Assembly: GCA_037903475.1 (NCBI GenBank)
Contig: JBAJFG010000309.1
Coordinates: forward strand, 744,001 to 808,000
Direction: 5' to 3'
Source of the DNA: Ancylostoma caninum
Lineage: Eukaryota; Nematoda; Chromadorea; Rhabditida; Ancylostomatidae
Length of the DNA stretch: 64,000 nt
In this document: positions 24,262 to 34,202 of the stretch, one piece after another
Numbering within the stretch: the stretch's first letter is position 1
Layout: each line of letters starts with the position of its first letter
The notes under the pieces: model-generated
The model's input: only the letters and a program-made list of their open reading frames with translations
What the model was told of the DNA's origin: nothing
The model's database searches: none
Position numbers and translations under genes: made by a program

Positions 24262-24365
24262 CATGTTTGCTGCGTCAAACTTAAGTTGTTATTCTGTAAA
24301 AAGGACAACATCACGAAAATCACTGTATATGCATATCCAAAATGAAGGTCATGTCTATGATTTTC
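24262..24365. repeat. relic of TACAGGGTGCGTCA element
   Basis: GTAAAAAGGACAA, then TATGCATATCCAAAATGAAG and GGTCATGTC follow in the same order as in the inverted terminal repeat of the element at 44796-45689. The outer tip is missing, so this is a remnant of one arm. Confidence 0.55.
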
Positions 24366-24386
24366 TACGATACGTTTTAGGTCCGT

Positions 24387-24425
24387 CACTTACAGGGTGC
24401 GTAATTCTGGCGCACCCTGTAAGTG
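24387..24425. repeat. perfect 15-base palindrome of two transposon tips
   Basis: CACTTACAGGGTGCG, nine bases, then CGCACCCTGTAAGTG. The arms are the terminal sequence of the 44796-45689 element family placed head to head. It looks like what remains after the body of an element was lost, or like a very short non-autonomous copy. Confidence 0.6.
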
Positions 24426-24752
24426 AACACTTTCCTTGGATATTTGGAGCTCCTGTGCTAAACTTCATTCTTCATCAGAATTTCCCCTTTCATGCAATCA
24501 AAAGCTTGATCGAAGTGACTAAAAAAATCAGCCAAAGTGAGGATATATCAGTATTGCGTATCTACATTCAGCACTTTTTCTGCATTTTTTATCATCTGAG
24601 TGTGACAATCTAGCAGTGACGTAGCATAAAAAACTCTCTTTGCACAGTTAGAGGAACTGCACATACCGAATGTTTATACAAGAAATATGTATTTATAAAT
24701 TAAATACAAATAAATGGAAGCATTAGGATTATCCATGATTGCAGAGCAGGCG

Positions 24753-27700
24753 TTAGACGTGTTCTGAGAGATCAAGGCTTTTTTCGTATTTGACACCTTT
24801 GAGCCCTTTTCTTCTTCGAACCGGCATCACCACCGAGTCTGGACCTGAAAGTATCTATTATTTTCAGTGTTAATCTTCAGTGGCTTACTTGCAATCCTCT
24901 TCTGTTATTCTGTACTTCTAGGAAGTCAATTAAAGAAAAGAGCGAAATTTTTCGGGGTGCTGGGGTGAGATTGAGATCGAATAGAGGTTATTCGAAGCAT
25001 GTCCGTCTTGTGGGTAGTCGTGAAATAGTGAAGGACTTACTAAATATCTTAAAGGCAAGGTTCGGCAGAATTCCATCTCCCGAATTTCTATTGGATTCGT
25101 AGCCCACTGCCACCCCTTGGACGAAAACTAGAAAAATTCCCTGAAAAAGTCTAACAACAAACGCTTTCCATCGACCAATTTCGGCACGACGTTTGCAGGT
25201 TTGCGGTGTTCGTGCTTTCAAATGACGTTATACGGCGCGCCCTACATGCTGTCTCTTGTGGCGTCGTAGGAAGAAATTCATATTCAGGAGGACCGGTGGT
25301 TCGTTTGATGCCGTGGGAAGGTTTCACGAAGTGTAGGTTAGGCTGCATGCGTACGAGCGTCCATCGTTGTTCAGTGTGCACGGGCGCAGCCTTTGTCGGT
25401 TGGAGCGCGTTTTCCCACGGCTACCGTAGTCCTCGGGTGTTTTGTCCCATATCTAACGATAGAGCTCATACCGAGGTCTCGAACGTGAGATACGTGCTAC
25501 ACATATGGTTTGGATTCTAGAGAGCAGAAAACCTAGGTGGAAAGGATTTTTACCGGGTTTTGCCTTTAAAGGATCGATTCGGAGTATTGGGTATCAGAAG
25601 ATGCAGGGGGCATTGCTGATTACAACGGTGTACGTATCCCAGCTCAAAAATGTAGAAAACCCTCTTCTTGAACCGTTTTATTTTGGAGGAAATGGGCACT
25701 CGGCGCATCGACAGCTCGTACACGCAGTTGCGCGGCGATCGATCGATAACCCCGTTGCCCACACAACTGCAACTCCAGCAACTCCACCTCAGCATGGAGT
25801 TGCAGCGGGGCATTGATCGATCGCGGCGCAACTCCGTGTACGAGATGTCGATGCGCCGGGGTGCCCGTTTTCTCCAAAAATAGAGCGTTCAAAAGGGGGG
25901 TTTTCTGCACTTTTAGCTGAGATACCTACACCATTGGAATCAGCGCCGCCCCATGCATCTTCTGATGCCCAATACTCCAAATTGTTCCTGAGAATGGACA
26001 CTGCCTCCAAGAAAGTCCAGAATTATGCGTGAATAAGGTCTTGGTACTCTTTCTAAAAACGAGTAGTACTTACTTTCAGGGTGGCGAGTCCGACTGAGGT
26101 CCACGTTTGAGTAGTCATCTGTAAAAATGTTGGTGTAATGCTAGCATGATTGCCCCACATTTTATTAAATATTATTTCTTTCCTTTCGGAGAGCAATTTT
26201 GGAAGATCTACGACGGAGTCTATTGTTAATGAAGAAGTTTGAAGGAGGTTATGCCCTGTATTTTTTCGTGAGAGATCCGTTAGATACTGTTCTGTACCTT
26301 GTTGTTTAGAGGTGATTATGACCATCACACAAAAACACAGCGTTAGGAAGCCCGTCAAGGGCAAGGTATGGCTCAATGTTCTATCGAGTTTTGGAGCATT
26401 TCGACCTAACGTGGATTTGTTCATGCTGCTCCTGGAAAGAAGTCATGGCTTTCTGAAGGGATTTTTTTTGGTTCTTCGTTATTCCATAAATCCATTACGT
26501 TACTGGAATGGTCTTGTCATTACAATACTAGAAAATGATAATGTATAGTAATCACAAAAACTGAAGTGGGAGCTTACTTTCATCTGAGCTCCACCCAGAA
26601 ATCATTTCATCGCTTCTTTCATGATCTATGGGGTTGTAGTCTTTAGCGTGTGTGGCTTCGCTAAAAAACCGGCAGATTCAGGGATTTGATAGAGATTTGG
26701 AAGAATAAAAAAAGTAAAAAAAAGTAAATTTTCTCCCGTTACCTGATGATTTTGTCTACAATCACCGAGTCTTCTCGAAGCGAGGGAGGCTCAGCTGAAA
26801 TAGGAAGAGTTATCTTGTTCTAGCAACACAAGGCATCTTGAAGTTAAAGGAGATGTTTCACCATCTAAGGCGAATTCTTCTTCTGAATCCAGCAGTTCTT
26901 CTCGAAGTTCCGGATTATCCCAAACTGGCTGGTCGAAATGTATCGTTGTGGTGTCCAGGGAGACAGATGGCGCTTTACGTACTGGAAGCAGCAGCGAACG
27001 AATTTAGCCTGTCCAGTTATTGTTAGGAGGATGAATAATCAAGAAAGCTCACGTCTCCTTTCAGAGAGATTTGTTAACTTCGGTAATGAAGCAAGGATCG
27101 GTTGGTCGTCAATTTTAATCGCCGACACCTATAACAGAAAGTAATCGTTGAGAGCATAAAAATGACACAGTAAAAATTTAATTACACGAGGTGGAAATCG
27201 ACAAGGTTTTGCAATGAGCCAACTATACATTGGAATATTCGACGATTTTTGAAATATTCGAATTTTTGAATAATTCGAATATGGAGCTTTTTGCAATACT
27301 CGAATTCTGAGTGGTTCGAATATGGAGCTTTTTGAAACATTCGAACATTTGAATAATTCGAATAAGAGGCTTTTCAAAATGTTCGAATAGACGAATTATT
27401 CGAATGCAGGACTTTCTTGGTAACCCGAATGAACGAATTATTCGAATAACTCTAATTATTAACAACTCGAATGAACGAATAGTTCGAATATTCGATCATT
27501 CGAAAATCCCATCGCATATATTCGATTGATTGTCACATGTATAGAGCCAACCTTCCTAGCCGCACGTTCCATTATTTCTTCAAATGTTGTGGTTGGCTGG
27601 GGCGATGGCGATTCCTTCGTGATTTGAGACTCTGAAAGAGGTAATGCTTAGTGGTTCGTTTCATTTTGTCACATTCAGATTCACCAACCTCTTCCTGACG

Positions 27701-29715
27701 ATTCAGTACAAGTTGAAGTTGAATTCGATGAGTTTGTCAGGACTGAGCGCTGACTGTGAGCTGAAAAATACAATAATGTCAATTGCTAGAGTCGGCTTGT
27801 AGCAGCAATCACAACATGTCATCAGAGTTAAACCATGAGGAGACGTTTCTTAATCGAAATCCAAAGTTACCAGCATAAATTTATAAAATTTGTGATTTCT
27901 TGATATTATCAAGCAAAAAAGTATGGAGTAGCTAGGGCGGACGCAGAAAATTTGCTCATGGGCGGGAGGGGGGTAAGGAATGGTTTGACCGCTAGAAAAG
28001 AGGCCTTGCCCTTGAATAATGCTATCGAAGAATCAGTTACAAATTTATTTAGATTGGTGAAAAAAAGTGAAAAATTATCATTCAGGTAAGCAATTAAAAA
28101 TGAGCTGAGGTCCAACAGTTTAATCGATTTTACGAGTATAATAATGGATTTTTGAAATATTACCAATCCATCCTTTGGGAGGAAGAGGGAGTCACCTCCC
28201 CTCTCTGCGTCCACAATTGAGACAAATTTGGTGATTTTGACGTGCAGGAAGCCGCACAAGACCTCCCCGTTAAAAAATTGAAATCTCATCACATACAGTG
28301 GACGGCAATGGCGGTGGCCCATCTGCGGCCCCCTCGAGGAGGCCGCAGCGCAACCGCGTCGCGCGCGCCGAGACCGGTGTCGTCTGCTGCCGGAATACTA
28401 TTTCTGGTCGCTTTGTTCCCGATTTGGTCAAAAATCGTTGAAATCGGCAGAAAAGCTTTAGATATAGCATGACAGTAGCAGAAAACATCGTTTACGACGC
28501 GGGCGGCGCGGTTGCGCGGCGTGCTTCTTGAGGTCGCGGATGGGCCACCGCCATTGACGTCCACTGTAAGCACTTACTTGGTTACGTTACTGGTAAATGG
28601 CTTTTGAGCATAAATCATTAGTTGTTGCGTTATGACACGCAGGGAATGTAAAAACGTGGTGTGGGGAAAGGTGTGGTTGGAGATTTTTTTCTCAAAAAAG
28701 TGCCAGTTTTTAAACTTAAATCAAGTAAGAGCTGGCGATTTGTGTGACTCCTAGTACGTAGATTTGGTTATGCTTCCCTCTCGGAACTCCATACATAAAA
28801 ATCCTTCTGGGAAATGTTTTAATGAAATCAAGGTAAATAAAAATAAGAATTTGCAGAAGTGGATTTTCTTAGTGAAAAGTCCAGAATCTCAACAAGTTCG
28901 CTTCCTTCTTTGATGAACTCTAGTTTAGTATAAATGAATTCTAAGAGTTCATAAGAAACTTCATGTAGAGTTCATAGGAATTTTCTTGAGACTCACTTGA
29001 AAGTGTTTATTATAATACTGCCATGCTGCTTGCCGTAAAAAATAACCCACCTTTTCTTTTCAGACGCTTCTTCTTTTCCGTTGATGCACTGCCACCTTTT
29101 TTCTTGGTCTCTGAAAATTTGAAGCATAAACTCTAGTATTAATAGAAAGCCCACAGTTTTGTAAGGCCAACCATCTTTAAAAACAACTTCATAAAAGCAA
29201 TTTTTGTGCTATACCTGCTTCTCTGACCTAATTATGAGAATACAGGGTGTTTCAAGAAAATCATGAAGAGAAATCTATAACCTTTCTTTGCTTCTTTTCT
29301 GTCGAGTGAGACTGCCTTCTGAACGAATGGATACTTTTCTGGAAGCTATGGCTATTAGGTTTCGATCAGTTGTTTATTTTTTAATTCATTTGCAAATCAC
29401 CTAAATAAAATAAATAAATAGGATAAATTAGAGAATAAAATAAGCACAATGAAAAATATGTAAAACTATAAATATGAGCAAATAGTGAGCTGTAATGAAT
29501 AAAATGAACGAGATAAATAAATAGAAACAATATTAGCATCACTAATATCACACTGAAGCATAACATATACCAGGAAAACCCAAATTTTTCAAGTTCAGAG
29601 ACAAAATTTGCCTTACTTTTGCTCGAATCTCGATGTAAAAGCCCGCATGTGCGTTGACAATTTCGAATTCGGCAGTAATACGTCTGAGGTGCTGGGATCG
29701 GCATAGAAGGCATAT
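24753..29715 (-). CDS. unknown charged, serine-rich protein (5' end not found)
   Basis: Not recognised. Eleven exons were chained on the minus strand by splice signals and phase: 29715-29617, 29318-29282, 29110-29051, 27760-27689, 27631-27552, 27128-27053, 26981-26862, 26794-26743, 26660-26578, 26118-26074 and 24844-24753. Every junction keeps frame, giving at least 271 residues ending in LSEHV and a TAA. In order: a helical lead (RRITAEFEIVNAHAGFYIEI, least certain exon), lysine-rich KKETKKKGGSASTEKKKRL.. that looks like a nuclear localisation signal, a Ser/Thr stretch, TTFEEIMERAARKVSAIKID, an acidic block (PELREELLDSEEEFALD), DSVIVDKII, ERSDEMISGWSSDENDYS, and a basic tail PVRRRKGLKG. Probably nuclear, but that is inference. 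The start codon and any exons above 29.7 kb are missing. Introns hold two foldbacks, a minisatellite and a family 1 element. Confidence 0.6.
25045..25575. repeat. foldback repeat in last intron of unknown gene
   Basis: CTTAAAGGCAAGGTTCGG near 25050 pairs inversely with CCGGGTTTTGCCTTTAAAG near 25553. The centre is GC-rich (GGCGCGCCCTACATGC). Arms are diverged and the ends approximate. Confidence 0.45.
25579..25983. repeat. palindromic foldback in last intron of unknown gene
   Basis: GGAGTATTGGGTATCAGAAG at the left pairs with the inverse near 25960-25980. Pairing continues inwards through GTGTACGTATC, GTAGAAAAC, GGCGCATCGACA and GCGATCGATC to a centre near 25790. About 405 bases, self-complementary almost throughout, no coding content. 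Confidence 0.7.
27228..27520. repeat. TTCGAATAATTCG minisatellite in an intron
   Basis: Degenerate tandem units of roughly 40-45 bases, each with CGAATAATTCGAA or CGAACATTCGAA followed by a variable GGAGCTTTTTG-like spacer. It lies between the exons at 27053-27128 and 27552-27631. Related arrays in the opposite orientation are at 37.2 and 38.8 kb. Confidence 0.7.
28296..28566. mobile_element. palindromic TA-flanked element, family 1 copy D
   Basis: TA-flanked, CAGTGGACGGCAATGGCGGT at the left and the inverse ending GTCCACTG at the right, 271 bases. Sits in the intron between the exons at 27689-27760 and 29051-29110 of the unknown gene. Confidence 0.8.
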
Positions 29716-31096
29716 CTGAAAGCTCTGAACTCTTCTTTAGTATGCTCAAACGCTATGAATAAACGAATCAAGATAGGCGAAGGAAGACTGATAGAGATGA
29801 TGAAGAGCGCAAGTGGGGCGAAGAGCACATGTAAATAAGTCTATAATAGGATATGACGTAATAGGCGATTAGTCTCGAAGCTGTAATTCAGATGTAATTC
29901 AGACGAAAGCGTCCGTGTAATTCATGGGTGCTTCGAATTTCTGTAATCGTACGAGAACTAACTAATGAGGTGAAAGAATATGTATACACATTCAGTTTTT
30001 GTGATTTTTTTTCAAATTACAAACTACAAGAACCTCAGCCAACAACAATTATTTCACAGATTTTCAAAAACGTCAAGGTTTTCACAAAGGACAACGAATG
30101 TTTGTACTTTGGACAACAGTACCATTGGGATTGTAAGGCCTGCGGCAACGCCACTTGCAGGACTTGAAGTACAAAAACAGTTGTTTCAAACCTGCAATTG
30201 TGCTCCTAAATACTTGATTTTGAGATATTCTGCCTCAAATTAGCGAAATCAATCAAATTTGAACTTGAGTTCCGGTTTATCGCGCGTGTTTTTTGTTTCC
30301 GCTATTACTGACCCCCTTCATCACATGGCATCGATCGATATATCGATTACTGGGGAAACCAGTAATAAAAAGCGTGCCCACACATCCAGCGCTAAGATTC
30401 ATGAACGCATAACGAAACATTACCGGGCTTGCTAACTATTGTTGGTCTGGTTATAGTTTCATGAATCCCAGCCCAGTAGGCCAAAAAAATCTACACTACT
30501 AATCCAATCCGTTGCACGGCATCAGTTTGCTTCGAGGAAACCAATAAATCAAAATTTTACTCCGACACTCAGTAAGGCATCTAATTGATGTCCTTAGCAT
30601 CTGAATGATCTCCTAGAGACAAATCCAACCAGAACAACCAGAGCGGTGACCAAAATGCTTGATTGGTGCAGTTCTAAAGAAGTTATGGCAGAGTGACGAC
30701 GAGCGACGATGCATTCGTAGCGACCGCCGGTTTTAGACAACTCCTGAGCAGTACTGTACAGTCTATTAGATCACATAGGGCGCCCGATCCGACTTTGTCC
30801 GCAACTACGACCTCATCATTTTTCGGCTAACTGATCTATTTTTTGCACTTTTTTTGATGTACATATGGTGTGATTGCTTCCATTCTTATGTTTCCCTACT
30901 GCCATTTGCTAAAATATCCTTCCAGACGCATTCTGTCGTAATTGCAAACAAAGTCGGATCAGGCACCCTCTGTGAGCTAATAGACCATATTCGTAGACTC
31001 ATTTTCATAGAAGTGAAGAACTTTGGTCTGCGCTACAGACACCATATGAACGATCCGAGTGCAACTCGTGCGATACCGATGCTACTGAGGGTCTTT
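29716..31096. other. no exon supported
   Basis: This is where the 5' end of the unknown minus-strand gene should be looked for. A plus-strand frame near 30085-30165 ends with HWDCKACGNATC, and a minus-strand frame near 30030-30210 is also open, but neither has a supporting partner exon. Confidence 0.35.
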
Positions 31097-31279
31097 TCAA
31101 TAATGAAACTTTTTTTGCCGCACTATAAAGCCAAGGCATTCCTGGTGTTGTTGTCGCTCCAGCTCTACATCGTTCAGAGCTACTGAGCGTGCACCCGTTG
31201 TGAGGACTTTGGTTCTATCAGTATCGATGACCAGACCGAATGGCCATGTCGTCTCGGTCAGGTTACAAAGAATGCCCAC
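31097..31279 (-). pseudogene. reverse transcriptase fragment (non-LTR retrotransposon)
   Basis: The 60-residue frame includes LVIDTDRTKVLTTGARSVAL, then DVELERQQHQECLGFIV, which matches the region after the catalytic palm of RTE/LINE reverse transcriptases (a KT-x-V-TTG segment followed by a L-x-G-x-x-LE..F-YLG-like segment). Catalytic motifs are absent, so it is a dead 3' fragment. Confidence 0.5.
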
Positions 31280-32973
31280 AGTTTCAGCTTTATCGTTTGC
31301 AGATACGGAAAATTAGCTACATACATTAAACCGGTCGTCAAATGTCGAGCACAGATTGAGATGTTTTAATAATTGAAAAATAGAAGTGTGAGTAACTATA
31401 ACGTGAGATATAGTCGAAGTCATAAAGATATCTATATCTAAAGCATAGAAACGCACACGACACTTTTTTTTCAAAAATCTGGACTACGCGCGTGGGCGCC
31501 AAATCCAGACGATAGGAATGCATCTGTAAGCAAGATGGCAAGGAATGGAGCTCGGGAACATGGGGCACCATCCGAATAAGACGGAGGGCCTAAGACACTG
31601 TTCACCGGCTAGTATCGATCCGGATATCGACTTATCGATTGATTTTATCGATTTTCACCAGCTTAGCTCCAATTCGGATAGAAATGGGCTGGGGTAATCC
31701 ACCGCACTGGTCACGAATCTGACCGCTACTTTGCACGGCGTGGTTAGTGAATTATTGATTTTATTGATTTACCTTGGCTTTTGCTCGGATCTTGGGGGAG
31801 ACATGCTCACACTAGTTAAACATGAACATCAGTAAAGATCTGAGTATAGTAGAACCTTGAAAATACATTGACAATATCAGCTACATAATGAGAAATTTCA
31901 TAAAGAGAATGTCATCATCAAGACTCAACTAAATACCATAACGAAATTTCACTGCTGTGATACTATGGGAGATGATGCACTCATGGATCTTGGTGGCTCC
32001 ATTGAAGAGTTGTTACCCCTCTGTGAAACTTTGACACTTGTAAAGGTAAAACACAACTTCCTGGGTCATTAGAATGATTGTGACAGTAAACAAGTGAGGG
32101 CTAGGTGGAACGTCAAGCTAATCACGAATCCCAGTAAGGCTTGACTGGCATGATCACATGTTCTAGCATTTGTTTGCCTCGTGATGAGTGTGAATGCCAC
32201 TAATCCTTTTCACTTAATGAAAAACTGCGGGGAAGCCTCACAAGACCCGCACGCTAGTCTCTGCCGGTGTAAAGGTGCTCGGATATGAGATCAGGTTGAC
32301 GTAGAGCAGTCGAAGGTCTTGCCATGCAGCGTATTTATGATTATTATATTTAGAATCCATACTGTTCCATCAATTTGAGATTAACAGGAATTCAAACTTG
32401 ACAATAAGTATGCAGTAGTTCAATCTGTACGGCTAGGTTTATACTTCTTTACAAAGCGATAGCATTGCGGGGATGAATGGAAAAGCATAAACAGCACGCG
32501 ACGAGGATCCGCGACATTGCGCCGCGACAGTGACTGCAAGGTCCCACAACATGACCGTAGTATGTGCATACTTCCACAAGGAACCGGTAGCTCTTGCACA
32601 GCTTGCGTGTGCGTGACGGTTGCGCCGGCACGAAGTATAAACACAAGCTATTGTTCTGCGTCCGTCCTTGCGTCTATAAGTGAGGAAATCAAATGCGGAA
32701 TACTTACTGTCAGTGAATAGTGATGAAGGCGAATGGCCGAATAGTTATGTGGATTCCTACGAGTACCTTAGATTAGTTCAGCACGAATCGACGCAAATGC
32801 TTGCGATGCGTGCGTGCGTTTGTCGCATTGTCACTTCGCGCGTATCGTCTTACTAGAATTAGGACTCACAAGAGTACATACTCAGGGTAGTTCTTTTGCT
32901 GGTTGTAATTTTCCAGGACAGAGATTGAGGAGGTTAGATGGGCAACATTTACAATGAAGAAAAATTATATATA
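31280..32973. other. non-coding, no gene seen
   Basis: Short ATCGAT-rich patches near 30330 and 31610 and a GC-richer patch at 32500-32640 with open frames on both strands. No exon chain could be made. Confidence 0.35.
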
Positions 32974-34202
32974 TTAAGGTGGTGCAAAAATAATGCGCGT
33001 TTTTCTTTGCATCATTTTTGATGCAGAAAACTTCCGGTCTTTCCTATTAGTTGTATGAGCATTACACGATATTCTAGCAAATTTCATGAGCTTTTCAGTC
33101 GCCTTATCTACTTTGAACGAAATTCACATCTTTGTTTAATTTTTAATTTTGGAACGAAAGGTGTCAGAACAGAATTTTTGCCAAATCCACTTCTCTGAAT
33201 TGAAAATTGACAGCGTCACAACAGGAACCGGTAGAAGTACCAATATACTTATTTTGCCTAGGGAAGTGTGAGCGAATCCACATCGCGGAGCTGCTTCCAA
33301 ATTTTTCGACGTGCTCTATTTTACTTCGAAAATACGGAAGGTAGCTTAGGTGTTCCTGGGGTTGGCAACCCTCAACTGATGGCAGTAATCAGTCAGGATC
33401 ATTTCAAAACAACATATATGGTTTCGCAGAGCCTCGATGGTAATCGTTGTCAGAACATTTCTTCCCTTGCTAAGAATGGGAGTATGGAAAAGCTCGGCGA
33501 GGTGTCGGACAAACTGAACGAGTACCAGGCCGATCCTCGTCAACAGGTCTACCTTGCGCCCTTGCATTGAAGAAATTGTGGGGCATTTCTTAATCGCTTC
33601 GGGATTTGAGTTAAAGAACAGATCCTACACGAGATCATGAGGTACTCTGCTGAGCAAATTGATGAGGGAGAAGCACAGGAACACTGCCAGGAAGCACTGA
33701 ATGAAGATCACGGTGTATTACATCTCATGGATTCTCTCACAGCCAAAAAGTGCTTCCGAGGTACTCATGAAAGTAACCGGAAACTCCATTTTGTGCGTCC
33801 CACATTGCTCAATAGAGTGGATTTCATTCTCCCATGCAGTACCGATGAGCCACATGTTGCACACCCAACAGTCCACAGGATGGAGCCCCTTACTAAGGAA
33901 CTCTGTTTTATATCATAATCAGCAAGCCTATCGCTTACCGACAACCCTTTTCTCGAACATCTAGACGACTTCATCGAAAATTTCTTCAAATACTGTGAAG
34001 CTATTAAAATTGCATTCCGGGCATTCATCGATGCTAGAAGGGTCAATTCGAGATAGTTGGTTGCCTGAGAGCACCTACCTTATTGCCAAATGTTTGCGAA
34101 TTACAATGGTTCCAAGCTTTTTTGGAATACTTGATTCTGAAGCGTGTTATGGGGTTGGGAATTAAAGACTTGACAACGTGCAATATTTGTGCACCAACCT
34201 AA
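32974..34202 (+). mobile_element. decayed mariner transposon
   Basis: TA-flanked, 1229 bases, the usual mariner length. The left end TTAAGGTGGTGCAAAAATAA and the right end (inverse of TTAGGTTGGTGCACAAATAT) are imperfect terminal inverted repeats of the mariner type. The transposase between them runs left to right and is broken, so the element cannot move itself. Confidence 0.8.
33268..33918 (+). pseudogene. mariner transposase remnant
   Basis: Two broken frames (33268-33570 and 33637-33918). The first has CFQIFRRALFYFENTEGS, corresponding to the WFKKFRSGD-x-SLED-x-x-x-SGRP segment of the mariner DNA-binding domain, and later MEKLGEVSDKLNEYQADPRQ, matching the KLDKWVPHELTE-x-Q region. Stops and frame changes interrupt the catalytic part, and the DDD triad could not be identified. 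Confidence 0.7.

Noticed and set aside
30085..30165. Plus-strand frame ending YHWDCKACGNATC, LIM-like H-x2-C-x2-C spacing
   Set aside because: The preceding CxxC pair is missing, spacing to the last cysteine is off, the frame stops at once and no partner exon was found.
32449..32720. Cysteine-containing frames on both strands in a GC-richer patch
   Set aside because: Both strands are open because of composition; there are no usable donors and no family motif.
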